NCBI GenBank assembly: GCA_001443495.1 | Contig: LDXR01000010.1 | Span: forward strand, 54,402-89,200 | Reading direction: 5' to 3' | DNA: 34,799 nt | Origin: a candidate division NC10 bacterium CSP1-5 | Lineage (GTDB): Bacteria > Methylomirabilota > Methylomirabilia > Methylomirabilales > CSP1-5 | Shown here: positions 23,881 to 31,802 of the stretch, piece by piece | Position numbering within the stretch: the stretch's first letter is position 1 | Layout: each line of letters begins with the position of its first letter | Translations under genes and position numbers: made by a program | The notes under the pieces: model-generated | The model's database searches: none | The model's input: the letters and a program-made list of their open reading frames with translations, nothing else | Told to the model about the DNA's origin: nothing

Positions 23881-24894
23881 TTATAATGTGCGGCCGAGGG
23901 CCCTGGCGATCGGGTCGAGCTGGCGCATCAGCTCCTGGAACCGGGCGGGGGTCAGCGACTGCACCCCGTCGGATAACGCCTCTTCAGGTTTGGGATGGAC
24001 CTCGACCATGAGGCCATCGGCCCCGGCGGCGATCGCGGCCCGTGCCATGGCCGTCACGTACTCCCAGTGTCCCGTTCCGTGGCTCGGGTCCGCGATGACC
24101 GGCAGATGGGTCAGCTTTTGCAGGACAGGAACAGCATTGAGATCCAACGTGAAGCGAGTCGCGGTCTCGAAGGTCCGAATCCCACGCTCGCAAAGGATGA
24201 CGTCGTAGTTTTCATGCGAGAGGATATACTCCGCCGACATCAGGAGGTCCTGAATGGTGGCCGACATGCCGCGCTTGAGGAGGACTGGCTTTCGCACCTC
24301 GCCGACCGCGTTCAAGAGGGCAAAGTTTTGCATGTTCCGCGCCCCGACCTGGAGAATGTCGGCATACCGGGCCACCAGCTCCACATCCTGGGGATTGAGG
24401 ACCTCGGTGACGATCTTGAGGCCGGTTGTCTCCCGAGCAAGCGCCAGCATTTTCAGTCCCTGCTCGCCGAGTCCTTGGAAGCTATAGGGTGACGTCCGTG
24501 GCTTGAAGGCACCCCCGCGCAGGATGGTGGCCCCGGCCGCCTTGACCGCGTGTGCGCACTCCAGTATTTGGCCCTCGCTCTCCACCGAGCAGGGCCCAGC
24601 CATGACCACGAGACGGTCAGAGCCGATTTCGACCTCGCCGATCTTGACCACCGTCTTCGGTCGAAACTCCCGACTGGCCAGCTTGAACGGCTGCAGGATC
24701 CGAACGACGCTTTCAACGCCCGGCAGCGCTTCCAGGCTCTGGAGCCTCGCTTTGCCTCGCTCATCGCCCACCGCCCCGACCACGTTGCGCTGGGTCCCCC
24801 GGATCAGGTGGGGATGGTATCCTAGTTGTTCGACGCGCCTGAGGACCTGCTGGAGTTCCTCTTCCGGCGCCCCTGCCTGCATCACGATAATCAT
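23881..24894 (-). CDS. aroF: 3-deoxy-7-phosphoheptulonate (DAHP) synthase, class I beta
   Basis: DAHP synthase condenses phosphoenolpyruvate with erythrose 4-phosphate, the first step of the shikimate pathway to Trp, Phe and Tyr. At 337 residues it has an N-terminal ferredoxin-like/ACT-like regulatory domain (about 1-70) as in the Thermotoga-type enzymes, then the barrel with MAGPCSVES (residues 98-106), [17 protein letters not shown] (127-143), [19 protein letters not shown] and [10 protein letters not shown]. The N-terminal domain implies feedback inhibition by an aromatic amino acid. The ATG at 24894 follows GGAGGAAGGCG. A leader peptide and attenuator lie just upstream, so expression also responds to aromatic supply. 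Confidence 0.96.
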   Translation of the reverse strand: MIIVMQAGAPEEELQQVLRRVEQLGYHPHLIRGTQRNVVGAVGDERGKARLQSLEALPGVESVVRILQPFKLASREFRPKTVVKIGEVEIGSDRLVVMAGPCSVESEGQILECAHAVKAAGATILRGGAFKPRTSPYSFQGLGEQGLKMLALARETTGLKIVTEVLNPQDVELVARYADILQVGARNMQNFALLNAVGEVRKPVLLKRGMSATIQDLLMSAEYILSHENYDVILCERGIRTFETATRFTLDLNAVPVLQKLTHLPVIADPSHGTGHWEYVTAMARAAIAAGADGLMVEVHPKPEEALSDGVQSLTPARFQELMRQLDPIARALGRTL

Positions 24895-24903
24895 CGCCTT
24901 CCT

Positions 24904-24977
24904 CCAAAAGAGAAAGCCACGGGATCACCGTGGCCCTGAAGATACAAAAGCCACGGAGGCTTGCCTGCCCCCGCGGC
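24904..24977 (-). promoter_or_regulatory. Transcription attenuator of the DAHP synthase gene
   Basis: On the minus strand four pairable segments occur in order: GCCGCGG (24977-24971), CCGTGGC (24956-24950), GCCACGG (24934-24928) and CCGTGGC (24922-24916), then TTTCTCTTTT. Segments 3 and 4 form a 7-bp hairpin with a 5-base loop before the U-rich run, an intrinsic terminator. Segments 2 and 3 can pair instead (antiterminator), and segments 1 and 2 can pair to release the terminator. Also CTGCCCTC inside the leader-peptide gene (25022-25015) can pair with GGGGGCAG (24972-24965), breaking the 1:2 pair. The structure ends just before the ribosome site of the synthase gene. Confidence 0.8.
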
Positions 24978-24997
24978 CATCCTCGACGATAAAAGGG

Positions 24998-25069
24998 TCA
25001 GGCGCCGCCGATCGGAGGGCAGACGCCGCTAAAGTAAAACCACCAACTCCAGAGATGCCTCAGATCCAT
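24998..25069 (-). CDS. Aromatic-rich leader peptide, 23 aa
   Basis: ATG at 25069 behind AAGGAAGACGGAG, stop TGA at 25000-24998. The peptide reads MDLRH and then LWSWWFYF: Trp at codons 7, 9 and 10, Phe at 11 and 13, Tyr at 12; it ends SGVCPPIGGA. Six of seven residues in a row are aromatic, matching the products of the pathway that the downstream DAHP synthase begins. It lies between a plausible promoter and a terminator with competing hairpins, as in the trp and phe leader peptides of enterobacteria. Its job would be to make ribosomes stall when charged Trp, Phe or Tyr tRNA is scarce. Too short for usual gene callers. Confidence 0.85.
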   Translation of the reverse strand: MDLRHLWSWWFYFSGVCPPIGGA

Positions 25070-25100
25070 CTCCGTCTTCCTTGAAGGAGTTCCCAACGAT

Positions 25101-25138
25101 GTGGTACTCTAGTTACCACCACCGCTCCGGCTTGTCAA
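25101..25138 (-). promoter_or_regulatory. Promoter and palindromic operator of the aroF leader
   Basis: On the minus strand TTGACA (25138-25133) is followed after 17 nt by TAACTA (25115-25110), a weak -10. Over the -10 lies GTGGTA-7 nt-TACCAC (25119-25101), a perfect 6-bp inverted repeat, a good place for a repressor. The start would be near 25103, 34 nt before the leader peptide. Confidence 0.5.
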
Positions 25139-25209
25139 GGGGATTTCTCCGGATTTCCCTTTACAGGCGGCCGGCTTTTCGGTAATTTTTCGGGCGAGGA
25201 GGCTTCGAG

Positions 25210-25959
25210 ATGTCCGGGCACTCCAAGTGGGCAGGGATCAAACACAAGAAGGCGAAGGTCGATGCCCAGCGGGGGCGGATCTTTACCAAGTTGATCCGGG
25301 AGATCACCGTCGCGGCCCGTACCGGCGGGGGGGATCCGGCCGGGAATCATCGCCTCCGGGATGCCATGGAGAAGGCCAAGGCCTCCAACATGCCCCAGGA
25401 CAACATCATCCGGGCCATCAAGAAGGGGACCGGGGAACTGGAAGGGGTCACCTACGAGGAGTGCGTCTACGAAGGGTACGGTCCCGGGGGGGTGGCGGTG
25501 CTACTCGATGCGGTGACCGACAACCGGAATCGGACCACCGCGGAGATCCGCAAGATCTTTTCTCGCTTTGGGGGGAACCTAGGGGAGTCAGGCTGTGTCG
25601 GCTGGATGTTCCAGAAGAAGGGCCTGATCCACCTTGCGAGAAAGGGGCTGGATGAGGAGCAACTTTTGGCGGTGGCCCTCGAGGCAGGTGCAGAGGATGT
25701 CCGGAGCGCAGAGCAAACATTCGAGGTCGTCACCGCGTTAAGGGACTACGAGGCAGTGAAGAGGGCCTTGGAGCGGGCATCCTTCCCCCTCGAGCACGCC
25801 GAGATTACCATGCTGCCGCAGTCCACGGTCCGCCTCGAGGGGAAGGAGGCAGAGCAGGTGCTCCGTCTGATGGATGGGCTCGAGGAGCACGACGACGTTC
25901 AGCACGCCTATGCCAACTTTGATATCCCTGAAGAGATCATGGCGGCTTTGACAACCTAA
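25210..25959 (+). CDS. yebC: YebC/TACO1 family protein
   Basis: A 249-residue protein with the full family pattern: [22 protein letters not shown] at the start, then [45 protein letters not shown] and [14 protein letters not shown]. The family was long annotated as transcriptional regulators (PmpR in Pseudomonas); mitochondrial TACO1 and recent bacterial work link it to translation of polyproline-like stretches. The ATG follows GAGGAGG. It is four bases from ruvC, an order (yebC-ruvC-ruvA-ruvB) very common in bacteria. Confidence 0.96.
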   Translation: MSGHSKWAGIKHKKAKVDAQRGRIFTKLIREITVAARTGGGDPAGNHRLRDAMEKAKASNMPQDNIIRAIKKGTGELEGVTYEECVYEGYGPGGVAVLLDAVTDNRNRTTAEIRKIFSRFGGNLGESGCVGWMFQKKGLIHLARKGLDEEQLLAVALEAGAEDVRSAEQTFEVVTALRDYEAVKRALERASFPLEHAEITMLPQSTVRLEGKEAEQVLRLMDGLEEHDDVQHAYANFDIPEEIMAALTT

Positions 25960-25963
25960 GCAC

Positions 25964-26482
25964 ATGGAGCAGGGGGTGACCACTGGGTTCCGGGTGCTAG
26001 GGATCGACCCCGGGACGGCCATCACCGGCTACGGCGTGGTGGAGGTGCGAAACCGATCTCTGATCTCCATCGCGCACGGCGTGATCGCGACCCCTCCCCG
26101 CCGGCCCTTTCCGCTGAGACTCCAGGCGATTCACCAGGCCCTCCAGGCGATCATTCAGCAGCATCGGCCCGAATGCGCGGTCGTGGAGGGACTTTTTTTT
26201 GCCAAGAATGTCCGCACGGCGCTGCAGCTCGGTCACGCCAGGGGGGTGGCCCTTCTGGCCGTGGTCGACGGCGGGCTTGACGTCTTTGAGTATAGTCCCC
26301 TGGAGGTGAAGAGCGCGCTGACCGGCGCCGGGAGAGCGTCGAAGGAGCAGGTCCAGCGGATGGTGGCCTCGCTGTTGGGAATCTCGTCGGGAATGCCCCC
26401 CACCGACGCCACAGATGCGTTGGCGTTAGCCATTTGTCATATCCATGGGGTGCGTCTTCAGAAGCGGCTGGCGACTCTCTAG
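25964..26482 (+). CDS. ruvC: Holliday junction resolvase RuvC
   Basis: RuvC cuts Holliday junctions symmetrically with RuvAB in recombination repair. The 172-residue protein has the acidic catalytic residues of the RNase H fold: Asp in LGIDPGTAITGYG, Glu in VVEGLFFAKN, and the pair in PTDATDALALAICH. ATG 25964 starts four bases after the yebC stop, and the N-terminal MEQGVTTGF may be a short extension before the conserved FRVLGIDPG; the family often starts at about that point. The 3' end overlaps the next gene by 38 bases. Confidence 0.96.
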   Translation: MEQGVTTGFRVLGIDPGTAITGYGVVEVRNRSLISIAHGVIATPPRRPFPLRLQAIHQALQAIIQQHRPECAVVEGLFFAKNVRTALQLGHARGVALLAVVDGGLDVFEYSPLEVKSALTGAGRASKEQVQRMVASLLGISSGMPPTDATDALALAICHIHGVRLQKRLATL

Positions 26483-26897
26483 CCTACTGTTGCTCCTCCC
26501 GGTACTCATGGGGGCGGCAGATCCGCAGGAGGTCGAGCGGGCGGCGGCGGCCACTGGTGCCCTGGTGGAAATTCTCAATCTGTGGCATGTAGAAGATTAT
26601 GGGGCCATCTACGACCGGGGGACGACGACGACGAGACGCCTCTTCACGCGGGAGGAATTCATCAGCCGGATGAAGGCTCTCGGTTGCCGGACCACCTGCT
26701 GTCACACCACCTTTGAACTCACCTCGGCGGATTATCGTTCGCCCGAGCTGGTCGTGGTGACGGGGAAGGTCGGTCTAGAATTTTCGGGGCGCGTCGTTCC
26801 CCGTTTTCAGTGCACCCCGGGTGTCCGGAGTTATCCGATGACCCGAGAGGCGGATGGCTGGCGCATCGATCTTACTCTCATCCTGCCTTTTTTTTAG
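26445..26897 (+). CDS. Hypothetical exported protein between ruvC and ruvA
   Basis: A 150-residue protein of unknown family. The N-terminus looks like a signal peptide (MGCVFRSGWRLSSLLLLLPVLMGAAD), with likely cleavage after MGA. The mature part has EILNLWHVEDYGAIYDRG, REEFISRMKALGC, a CRTTCC cluster and DGWRIDLTLILPFF. The layout, a small alpha+beta domain beginning with a helix and ending in strands, recalls NTF2-like or DUF4440-like folds, but I cannot confirm that. The start overlaps ruvC by 38 bases and no ribosome site is obvious at ATG 26445. It lies in the middle of the ruv operon without interrupting it. Confidence 0.72.
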   Translation: MGCVFRSGWRLSSLLLLLPVLMGAADPQEVERAAAATGALVEILNLWHVEDYGAIYDRGTTTTRRLFTREEFISRMKALGCRTTCCHTTFELTSADYRSPELVVVTGKVGLEFSGRVVPRFQCTPGVRSYPMTREADGWRIDLTLILPFF

Positions 26898-26912
26898 TTC
26901 GAGGGGGCACCG

Positions 26913-27530
26913 GTGATCGGGCTGCTGAGGGGACAGTTGGTGAAGCGGGACCCCGCCCACGTCATCGTGGAGGTGAATGGGGTGGGGTATCGCGTCTTTG
27001 TTCCCCTGTCCACCTACTACCGGCTCCCTGACGAGGGGACCGAGGTCCTCCTCCACACGGCGACTTACCTCCGGGAGGATGCCTTGCATCTCTACGGCTT
27101 CATCACGGAGCGGGAGCGGGCCCTCTTCGACCTCCTCCGGGGCGTCACGGGGATCGGGCCCCGCCTGGCCATCAACATCCTCTCCGGGATCACGGCGGAG
27201 GAGCTCGCTGCTGCCATCGGACGGGCGGATCTGGTGCGACTCAGCGCCATCCCGGGCGTGGGGCGCAAGACGTCGGAGCGGATGATTCTGGAACTCAAGG
27301 AAAAGGTCCAGTCCCTGATCGAGCCGGTCGAGGCGGCTGCGGCACCTCGGCGCGACCCGAGCGAGGAGGTCCTGCAGGATGTGGTTTCTGCGCTGCTCAA
27401 TCTGGGCTACAGCCGTCCCGTCGCCTCCAAGGCGGCAGCCAAAGCCCTCCGCACGGTGGACGGGGATCAGGATTTCGAGACGGTGATCAAGCGGGCGCTA
27501 CGTCTACTCGCCGAGCACGCCGAGGGATAG
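26913..27530 (+). CDS. ruvA: Holliday junction branch migration protein RuvA
   Basis: RuvA holds the four-way junction and loads RuvB for branch migration. The 205-residue protein has an OB fold (MIGLLRGQLVKRDPAHVIVEVNGVGYRV), two helix-hairpin-helix motifs (GVTGIGPRLAINILSG and IPGVGRKTSERMILELK) and a C-terminal three-helix domain (LQDVVSALLNLGYSRPVASKAA) that binds RuvB. The start is GTG at 26913, after GAGGGGGCACCG. Three bases separate it from ruvB. Confidence 0.97.
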   Translation: MIGLLRGQLVKRDPAHVIVEVNGVGYRVFVPLSTYYRLPDEGTEVLLHTATYLREDALHLYGFITERERALFDLLRGVTGIGPRLAINILSGITAEELAAAIGRADLVRLSAIPGVGRKTSERMILELKEKVQSLIEPVEAAAAPRRDPSEEVLQDVVSALLNLGYSRPVASKAAAKALRTVDGDQDFETVIKRALRLLAEHAEG

Positions 27531-27533
27531 GCC

Positions 27534-28565
27534 ATGACCGATCGCATTGTGAGCCGTCGCCCCCTGGAGGAGGATCAGCAGTGGGAGCCGACCCTCAGAC
27601 CAAAGATCTGGGACGAATACATCGGTCAGGAGAAGGTAAAGGAGAACCTGCGAGTCTTCATCGAGGCGGCCCGGGCCCGGCGAGAGCCTCTGGATCATGT
27701 GCTCCTTCACGGCCCCCCGGGTCTCGGCAAGACCACGTTAGCCTATCTCATCGCGACGGAGCTTCAGGTGGGGATCCGCGCCACCTCGGGGCCGGTCTTG
27801 GAGCGGCCCGGGGATGTGGCGGCCATCCTGACCAATCTCGAGGACCGGGACGTCCTCTTCGTCGACGAGATCCATCGGATGAACCGGGTGGTGGAGGAGA
27901 TCCTCTATCCCGCCATGGAGGAGTTCCAGTTGGACCTGGTCATCGGCCAGGGCCCCCACGCGCGGACCATCAAGCTGGACCTCCCGCGGTTCACGTTGGT
28001 TGGAGCCACCACGCGGGCGGGCCTCCTGACCGCCCCCCTCCGGAGTCGCTTCGGGGTGTTGCACCGGCTGGATTACTATAGCGATGAGGAGATCCACCGG
28101 ATCATCCTCCGGTCGGCAAAGATCCTGGGGGTCGAGATCAGTCCGGAGGGGGCGGCCGAGCTAGCCGGTCGGTCGCGCGGAACGCCACGCGTCGCCAACC
28201 GGCTGCTCAGGCGGATTCGAGACTTCGCCCAGGTGCTGGGCGATGGGGTGATCACCCAGGGACTCGCCCACATGGCCCTGGAGCGATTGGAGGTCGATGA
28301 GCGGGGATTGGATGACATGGACCGGCGGATCCTGCAGACCCTCATCGAGAAGTTCGATGGGGGCCCGGTGGGCCTGGAGACCTTGGCCGTGGCCGTCGCC
28401 GAAGAGAAGGATACCATCGAGGACATCTACGAGCCCTTTTTGATCCAGGCGGGATTTTTGGCCCGAACTCCCCGGGGCCGGACCGCGACCCGGTTGGCCT
28501 TCGATCACTTCGGCATCCCGCCCAGGGCGCGCCCGCAAGGGGAGTTTTGGGAGGGGGGGAACTGA
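27534..28565 (+). CDS. ruvB: Holliday junction DNA helicase RuvB
   Basis: AAA+ motor of branch migration. The 343-residue protein is complete: [19 protein letters not shown], Walker [10 protein letters not shown], Walker [11 protein letters not shown], sensor 1 region [20 protein letters not shown], and a winged-helix C-terminus with [27 protein letters not shown] and FLARTPRGR. It forms a tight block with ruvA, and its 3' end lies 68 bases before the DUF2905 start chosen here. Confidence 0.98.
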   Translation: MTDRIVSRRPLEEDQQWEPTLRPKIWDEYIGQEKVKENLRVFIEAARARREPLDHVLLHGPPGLGKTTLAYLIATELQVGIRATSGPVLERPGDVAAILTNLEDRDVLFVDEIHRMNRVVEEILYPAMEEFQLDLVIGQGPHARTIKLDLPRFTLVGATTRAGLLTAPLRSRFGVLHRLDYYSDEEIHRIILRSAKILGVEISPEGAAELAGRSRGTPRVANRLLRRIRDFAQVLGDGVITQGLAHMALERLEVDERGLDDMDRRILQTLIEKFDGGPVGLETLAVAVAEEKDTIEDIYEPFLIQAGFLARTPRGRTATRLAFDHFGIPPRARPQGEFWEGGN

Positions 28566-28633
28566 GGGCGGGCCGGCAGACTGACAGACTCCGGCTCAGG
28601 GTGATATACTGCGGTCGGTCCTGCGGGCGGTGC

Positions 28634-28876
28634 ATGGAGAACGCGACGAGCATGTTCGGGTTTGAGGGATTCGCCAAGCTCCTGGTTCTCTTCGGCATCG
28701 TGTTAGCCCTCCTCGGAGGTCTCCTCCTCGTGGTGGGGAAAATTCCGCTCATCGGCCGGCTGCCGGGCGATATCTACATCCGGAAAGGGGATTTTACCTT
28801 TTACTTCCCCCTGGCCACCTCCATCCTGATCAGTATCCTGCTCACCCTCATCTTTTCCCTCTTCGGCCGCCGGTGA
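28634..28876 (+). CDS. DUF2905 small membrane protein
   Basis: An 80-residue membrane protein with two hydrophobic segments and the DUF2905 signature between them: KIPLIGRLPGDIYIRKGDFTFYFPL. The family is found next to ruvB and spoIID in many genomes; its function is unknown. I chose ATG 28634 (MENATSMFGFEGFAKLL); ATG 28652 is six codons downstream and would suit the shortest family members. A frame open to 28547 overlaps ruvB and is not supported by homology. Confidence 0.85.
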   Translation: MENATSMFGFEGFAKLLVLFGIVLALLGGLLLVVGKIPLIGRLPGDIYIRKGDFTFYFPLATSILISILLTLIFSLFGRR

Positions 28877-28890
28877 AGGGGAGGCAGTCG

Positions 28891-29982
28891 ATGCGCAGCT
28901 GGTTCATCAGTGGCATCCTGCTCCTTTGCACCTCAGGGCTCTGCTGGGCAGAGCAGTGGCCGGTCCGCGTCCTCTTGAAGGAAGGGGTCGCTGCAATTCA
29001 TCTGCAGACCGAAGGATTGTCCCGCCTCGAAGAAATCGAGCGCCCCGTGGTGCAGGTCCTCCCCCCCGGTAAAGCGGTGCAATTGGCCTGGGAGGGAAGG
29101 CCGGGGACCGCCTTCAGGTTGCGGCCGGATGCAGGTCTCGTCTGGATCGATGGGAGACCCTACCGGGGGAGTGTGGAGGTCTGGAATACGTCGGAAGGTC
29201 TTCGGGTCGTCAACGAAGTCCCCCTCGAGGAGTACGTCCGGGGGGTAATGAAGATCGAGGCCAACCCCGAGTGGCCCCTTGAGGTGCTTCGGGCCCAGGC
29301 GGTGGTGGCCCGGACCTATGCCCTGTACGAGCGCCTGGTGGATCCCGGGGCGCCGTATCATCTCCATGCCACGACCGCCTCTCAGCTCTACCGGGGGGTG
29401 AGCGGTGAGGACCGCCGATCGGACCTGGCGGTTCAGGCAACCCGGGGAGAGGTGCTGACCTACCGGGGACAGGTGATCCCGGCCTTTTACCACGCCGACT
29501 CAGGGGGGCAGACCGAGGATGCGGTGGAGGTCTGGGAGAAAAAGTATCCGTTCATCATCGGCACACAAGATCCCTTTTCGACTGGCGCCCCCACTCATCA
29601 GTGGGAGGTGACGATCCCGCGTTCCGAGATCCGGCGGGCCCTCGTCGAACGGCTCGGCTGGCGGTTGGGCGAGATCCGTCGCATCGAAACGGCCCGACGG
29701 ACCCGGTCCGGCCGGGTCAGTCGGCTCCGGATCTGGGATGACGCGGGCGTGCTCGACATCGACGGGAAGCGGTTTCGCCAGATCCTGGGGCCGGACCGGA
29801 TCCGCAGTACGCGGTTCACCATTTACCCCAACGGGGGCGAAATGATTTTCATCGGTCAGGGGTGGGGGCACGGGGTGGGGTTGAGCCAGTGGGGGGCCAA
29901 GGGGATGGCGGATCTCGCCTACAGCTACCCAGAGATCCTGAAGCATTATTTCCCGCTGGCAGAGCTCCGACGCCTTCCCTGA
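28891..29982 (+). CDS. SpoIID/LytB-family peptidoglycan lytic protein
   Basis: A 363-residue exported protein. Signal peptide MRSWFISGILLLCTSGLCWA, then the SpoIID domain with LEEYVRGVMKIEANPEWPLEVLRAQAVVARTYAL given here in two parts: EEYVRGVMKIEANP and AQAVVARTYAL. Further motifs are FYHADSGGQTEDAVEVW and the C-terminal GQGWGHGVGLSQWGAKGMA. SpoIID cleaves glycan strands lacking stem peptides during spore engulfment; relatives in non-spore formers act in wall remodelling, often at division. ATG 28891 has GGGGAGGC seven bases upstream and is better than the overlapping GTG 28873. There is no sporulation gene nearby. Confidence 0.93.
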   Translation: MRSWFISGILLLCTSGLCWAEQWPVRVLLKEGVAAIHLQTEGLSRLEEIERPVVQVLPPGKAVQLAWEGRPGTAFRLRPDAGLVWIDGRPYRGSVEVWNTSEGLRVVNEVPLEEYVRGVMKIEANPEWPLEVLRAQAVVARTYALYERLVDPGAPYHLHATTASQLYRGVSGEDRRSDLAVQATRGEVLTYRGQVIPAFYHADSGGQTEDAVEVWEKKYPFIIGTQDPFSTGAPTHQWEVTIPRSEIRRALVERLGWRLGEIRRIETARRTRSGRVSRLRIWDDAGVLDIDGKRFRQILGPDRIRSTRFTIYPNGGEMIFIGQGWGHGVGLSQWGAKGMADLAYSYPEILKHYFPLAELRRLP

Positions 29983-29998
29983 TGGGTAGTTCACGGTT

Positions 29999-30105
29999 CA
30001 TGGTTCGTGGAAAATTCCATCCGTGGAGGACCATCAAGCCTGAGTGTTAATGGTGGGCTGTGACCGTGATCCGTCACCAGCTCTCACCATAAACCCTGAA
30101 CCATG
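29999..30105. repeat. Intergenic inverted repeat before queA
   Basis: CATGGTTC (29999-30006) and GAACCATG (30098-30105) are inverted, within a stretch rich in GTTCACGG/GGTTCATGG-like words. It resembles dispersed intergenic repeats built from TTCACGGTTCA-type units, and occupies the whole gap between spoIID and queA. No ribosome site for queA is clear in it. Confidence 0.4.
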
Positions 30106-30109
30106 CACG

Positions 30110-31159
30110 ATGAACATTCGTGAATTCGACTATCATCTGCCGGACGGGCTGATCGCCCAGTATCCCATTCCGGAGCGGGATGCCTCCCGCCTGCTGGTGG
30201 TCCGCCGCGACGATGGGGCGATTCTGCACCGGCGATTTCGCGAGCTCAGCCTGTGGCTGCGGCCAAGGGATCTGCTCGTCCTCAACGATGCCAAAGTGAT
30301 TCCGGCCCGACTCTATGGGCGGCGAACAGGGGGAGGAAAGGCCGAGGTCTTGCTCATTGAGGAGGAGTCTCCGAATCGGTGGTGGGCACTGGTGAGGCCG
30401 GGCAAGTCGCTCCCCGTGGGCCGACGGCTGAGCTTTGGGGCGGACGTGGGCGCCCTGGTGATCGATCGGCGCGAAGGGGGACACCGTCTCTTGCAGTTTG
30501 ACGGGACGCCGGACATCCGCGCACAGCTCCCCTGCATGGGAGTGATGCCGCTCCCCCCCTACGTGAAGCGCACCCGGAACATCGACGGGCGCACCCGCGA
30601 GGACACCCTCGATGCCGAGCGCTACCAGACGGTCTTTGCGATGGCGGAGGGTTCCATCGCGGCTCCAACCGCCGGGCTGCATTTTACCCGGGCCCTCCTC
30701 ACCCAACTGGAACAGCACGGGCTCGAGATCGCCTTCCTTACCCTCCATGTGGGGGTGGGCACCTTCACGCCGGTGACGGTTGAGCGGGTCGAGGAGCACC
30801 GGATGGCTGCAGAGCGATACACGATTCCTGAGCCGACCGCGGCCGCCATCAAGCGCGCGAAGAGCGAAGCCCGGCGGGTGCTGGCGGTCGGGAGCACGAC
30901 GACCAGGGCACTCGAGGATGCCGCGCTCGACGGGGGAGGGGTGCGGGCCGGGGAGGGAACGGCCTCCCTCTTCATCACCCCGGGCCACCACTTCCGGGTG
31001 GTGGACGCGCTCCTGACGAACTTTCACTTGCCCCGCTCGACCCTGCTGATCCTGGTCAGTGCCTTCGCCGGCCGGGATCTCATTGGGAAGGGCTACGAGG
31101 AAGCAATACAGCGGGGCTACCGATTCTACAGCTACGGTGACGCGATGTTGATCGTGTGA
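30110..31159 (+). CDS. queA: S-adenosylmethionine:tRNA ribosyltransferase-isomerase
   Basis: QueA moves the ribosyl part of S-adenosylmethionine to 7-aminomethyl-7-deazaguanine in tRNA, making epoxyqueuosine, the step after Tgt. Motifs: FDYHLPDGLIAQYPIPERDASRLLV at the N-terminus (given as FDYHLPDGLIAQ and PERDASRLL), LLVLNDAKVIPARLYG, EGSIAAPTAGLHFT, LTLHVGVGTF and VGSTTTRALE. From ATG 30110 the length is 349 residues, as expected; an open frame from 30044 runs through the repeat and is rejected. It is four bases from the zinc-ribbon gene and shares an operon with tgt and yajC. Confidence 0.97.
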   Translation: MNIREFDYHLPDGLIAQYPIPERDASRLLVVRRDDGAILHRRFRELSLWLRPRDLLVLNDAKVIPARLYGRRTGGGKAEVLLIEEESPNRWWALVRPGKSLPVGRRLSFGADVGALVIDRREGGHRLLQFDGTPDIRAQLPCMGVMPLPPYVKRTRNIDGRTREDTLDAERYQTVFAMAEGSIAAPTAGLHFTRALLTQLEQHGLEIAFLTLHVGVGTFTPVTVERVEEHRMAAERYTIPEPTAAAIKRAKSEARRVLAVGSTTTRALEDAALDGGGVRAGEGTASLFITPGHHFRVVDALLTNFHLPRSTLLILVSAFAGRDLIGKGYEEAIQRGYRFYSYGDAMLIV

Positions 31160-31163
31160 GGGG

Positions 31164-31802
31164 ATGATGCTCTGCAAGCTCTGCGGGACCCATCTTCCGG
31201 ATGGGCAACTGACCTGTCCCAACTGCGGCCATGTGACGACGCCCGGGCGCGAGGGGGAGCGTGGTTCCGCTCCACCCCGGGAGTTGGACACCCTCGAAGT
31301 AGAAGGGGCTGCGGGGCCGGAAGAGGGAGTGAGGGCAGAGGGGAAGGCAGATCGACTGAAGACGGTCCAGACCGGGCCTGAGGCACCCATCCCGGTCTTC
31401 GCGCTGGACCCGGCAGGGCTCCGAAGGCTGTTGGGCCTGCAGCCAGAGCTCCTGGAACCCGGACTTAGCGTCTTCACCGATGAAAAGGGAAGACCAGTCG
31501 GCGCGGGCTATTCCACTCGGGTCGGCGACATCGATTTATTGGCCCGGGATAAGAGCGGGGCCTTCGTCGTGGTCAGGGTGGCTGAGGAGCGGGAGGGAGG
31601 AGAGGACCTCGTGGCCGAAACCCTCCAGCGGATTGGCTGGGTCCGCAAGCACTTGGGAAAGGGAAAGCAAAAGACTCGGGGGATCGTCTTGGTCGAGCAA
31701 GTCCCCGAGAACCTGAGCTACACCGCAGCTGGCGTCGCGGGAACGATCACCTTCAAGACCTTCCGACTCGCGGTGACCTTCGAGGATGTGGAGATCTCAT
31801 GA
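31164..31802 (+). CDS. Zinc-ribbon protein with degenerate NucS/DUF91-like nuclease domain
   Basis: A 212-residue protein. The N-terminal zinc ribbon has Cys4-Cys7 and Cys18-Cys21 (LCKLCG, TCPNCG). A low-complexity linker rich in Glu and Gly (30-72) leads to a C-terminal domain with RVGDIDLLARDKSGAFVVVRVAEE and ETLQRIGWVRKHL. This layout resembles the NucS (EndoMS) nuclease core, where GRIDLLARD is followed by an ExK motif; here the ExK position reads RVA (Arg138 to Ala140), so the nuclease is probably inactive. Family identity is by eye only. It lies between queA and tgt, overlapping tgt by ATGA, so it may serve tRNA or nucleic-acid binding. Confidence 0.75.
   Translation: MMLCKLCGTHLPDGQLTCPNCGHVTTPGREGERGSAPPRELDTLEVEGAAGPEEGVRAEGKADRLKTVQTGPEAPIPVFALDPAGLRRLLGLQPELLEPGLSVFTDEKGRPVGAGYSTRVGDIDLLARDKSGAFVVVRVAEEREGGEDLVAETLQRIGWVRKHLGKGKQKTRGIVLVEQVPENLSYTAAGVAGTITFKTFRLAVTFEDVEIS

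Noticed and set aside
24995-25100. T-box riboswitch before DAHP synthase
   Set aside because: A GGTGG stretch recalled the T-box core, but it is the run of Trp codons of the leader peptide, and no Stem I or AGGGTGGNACCGCG core is present.
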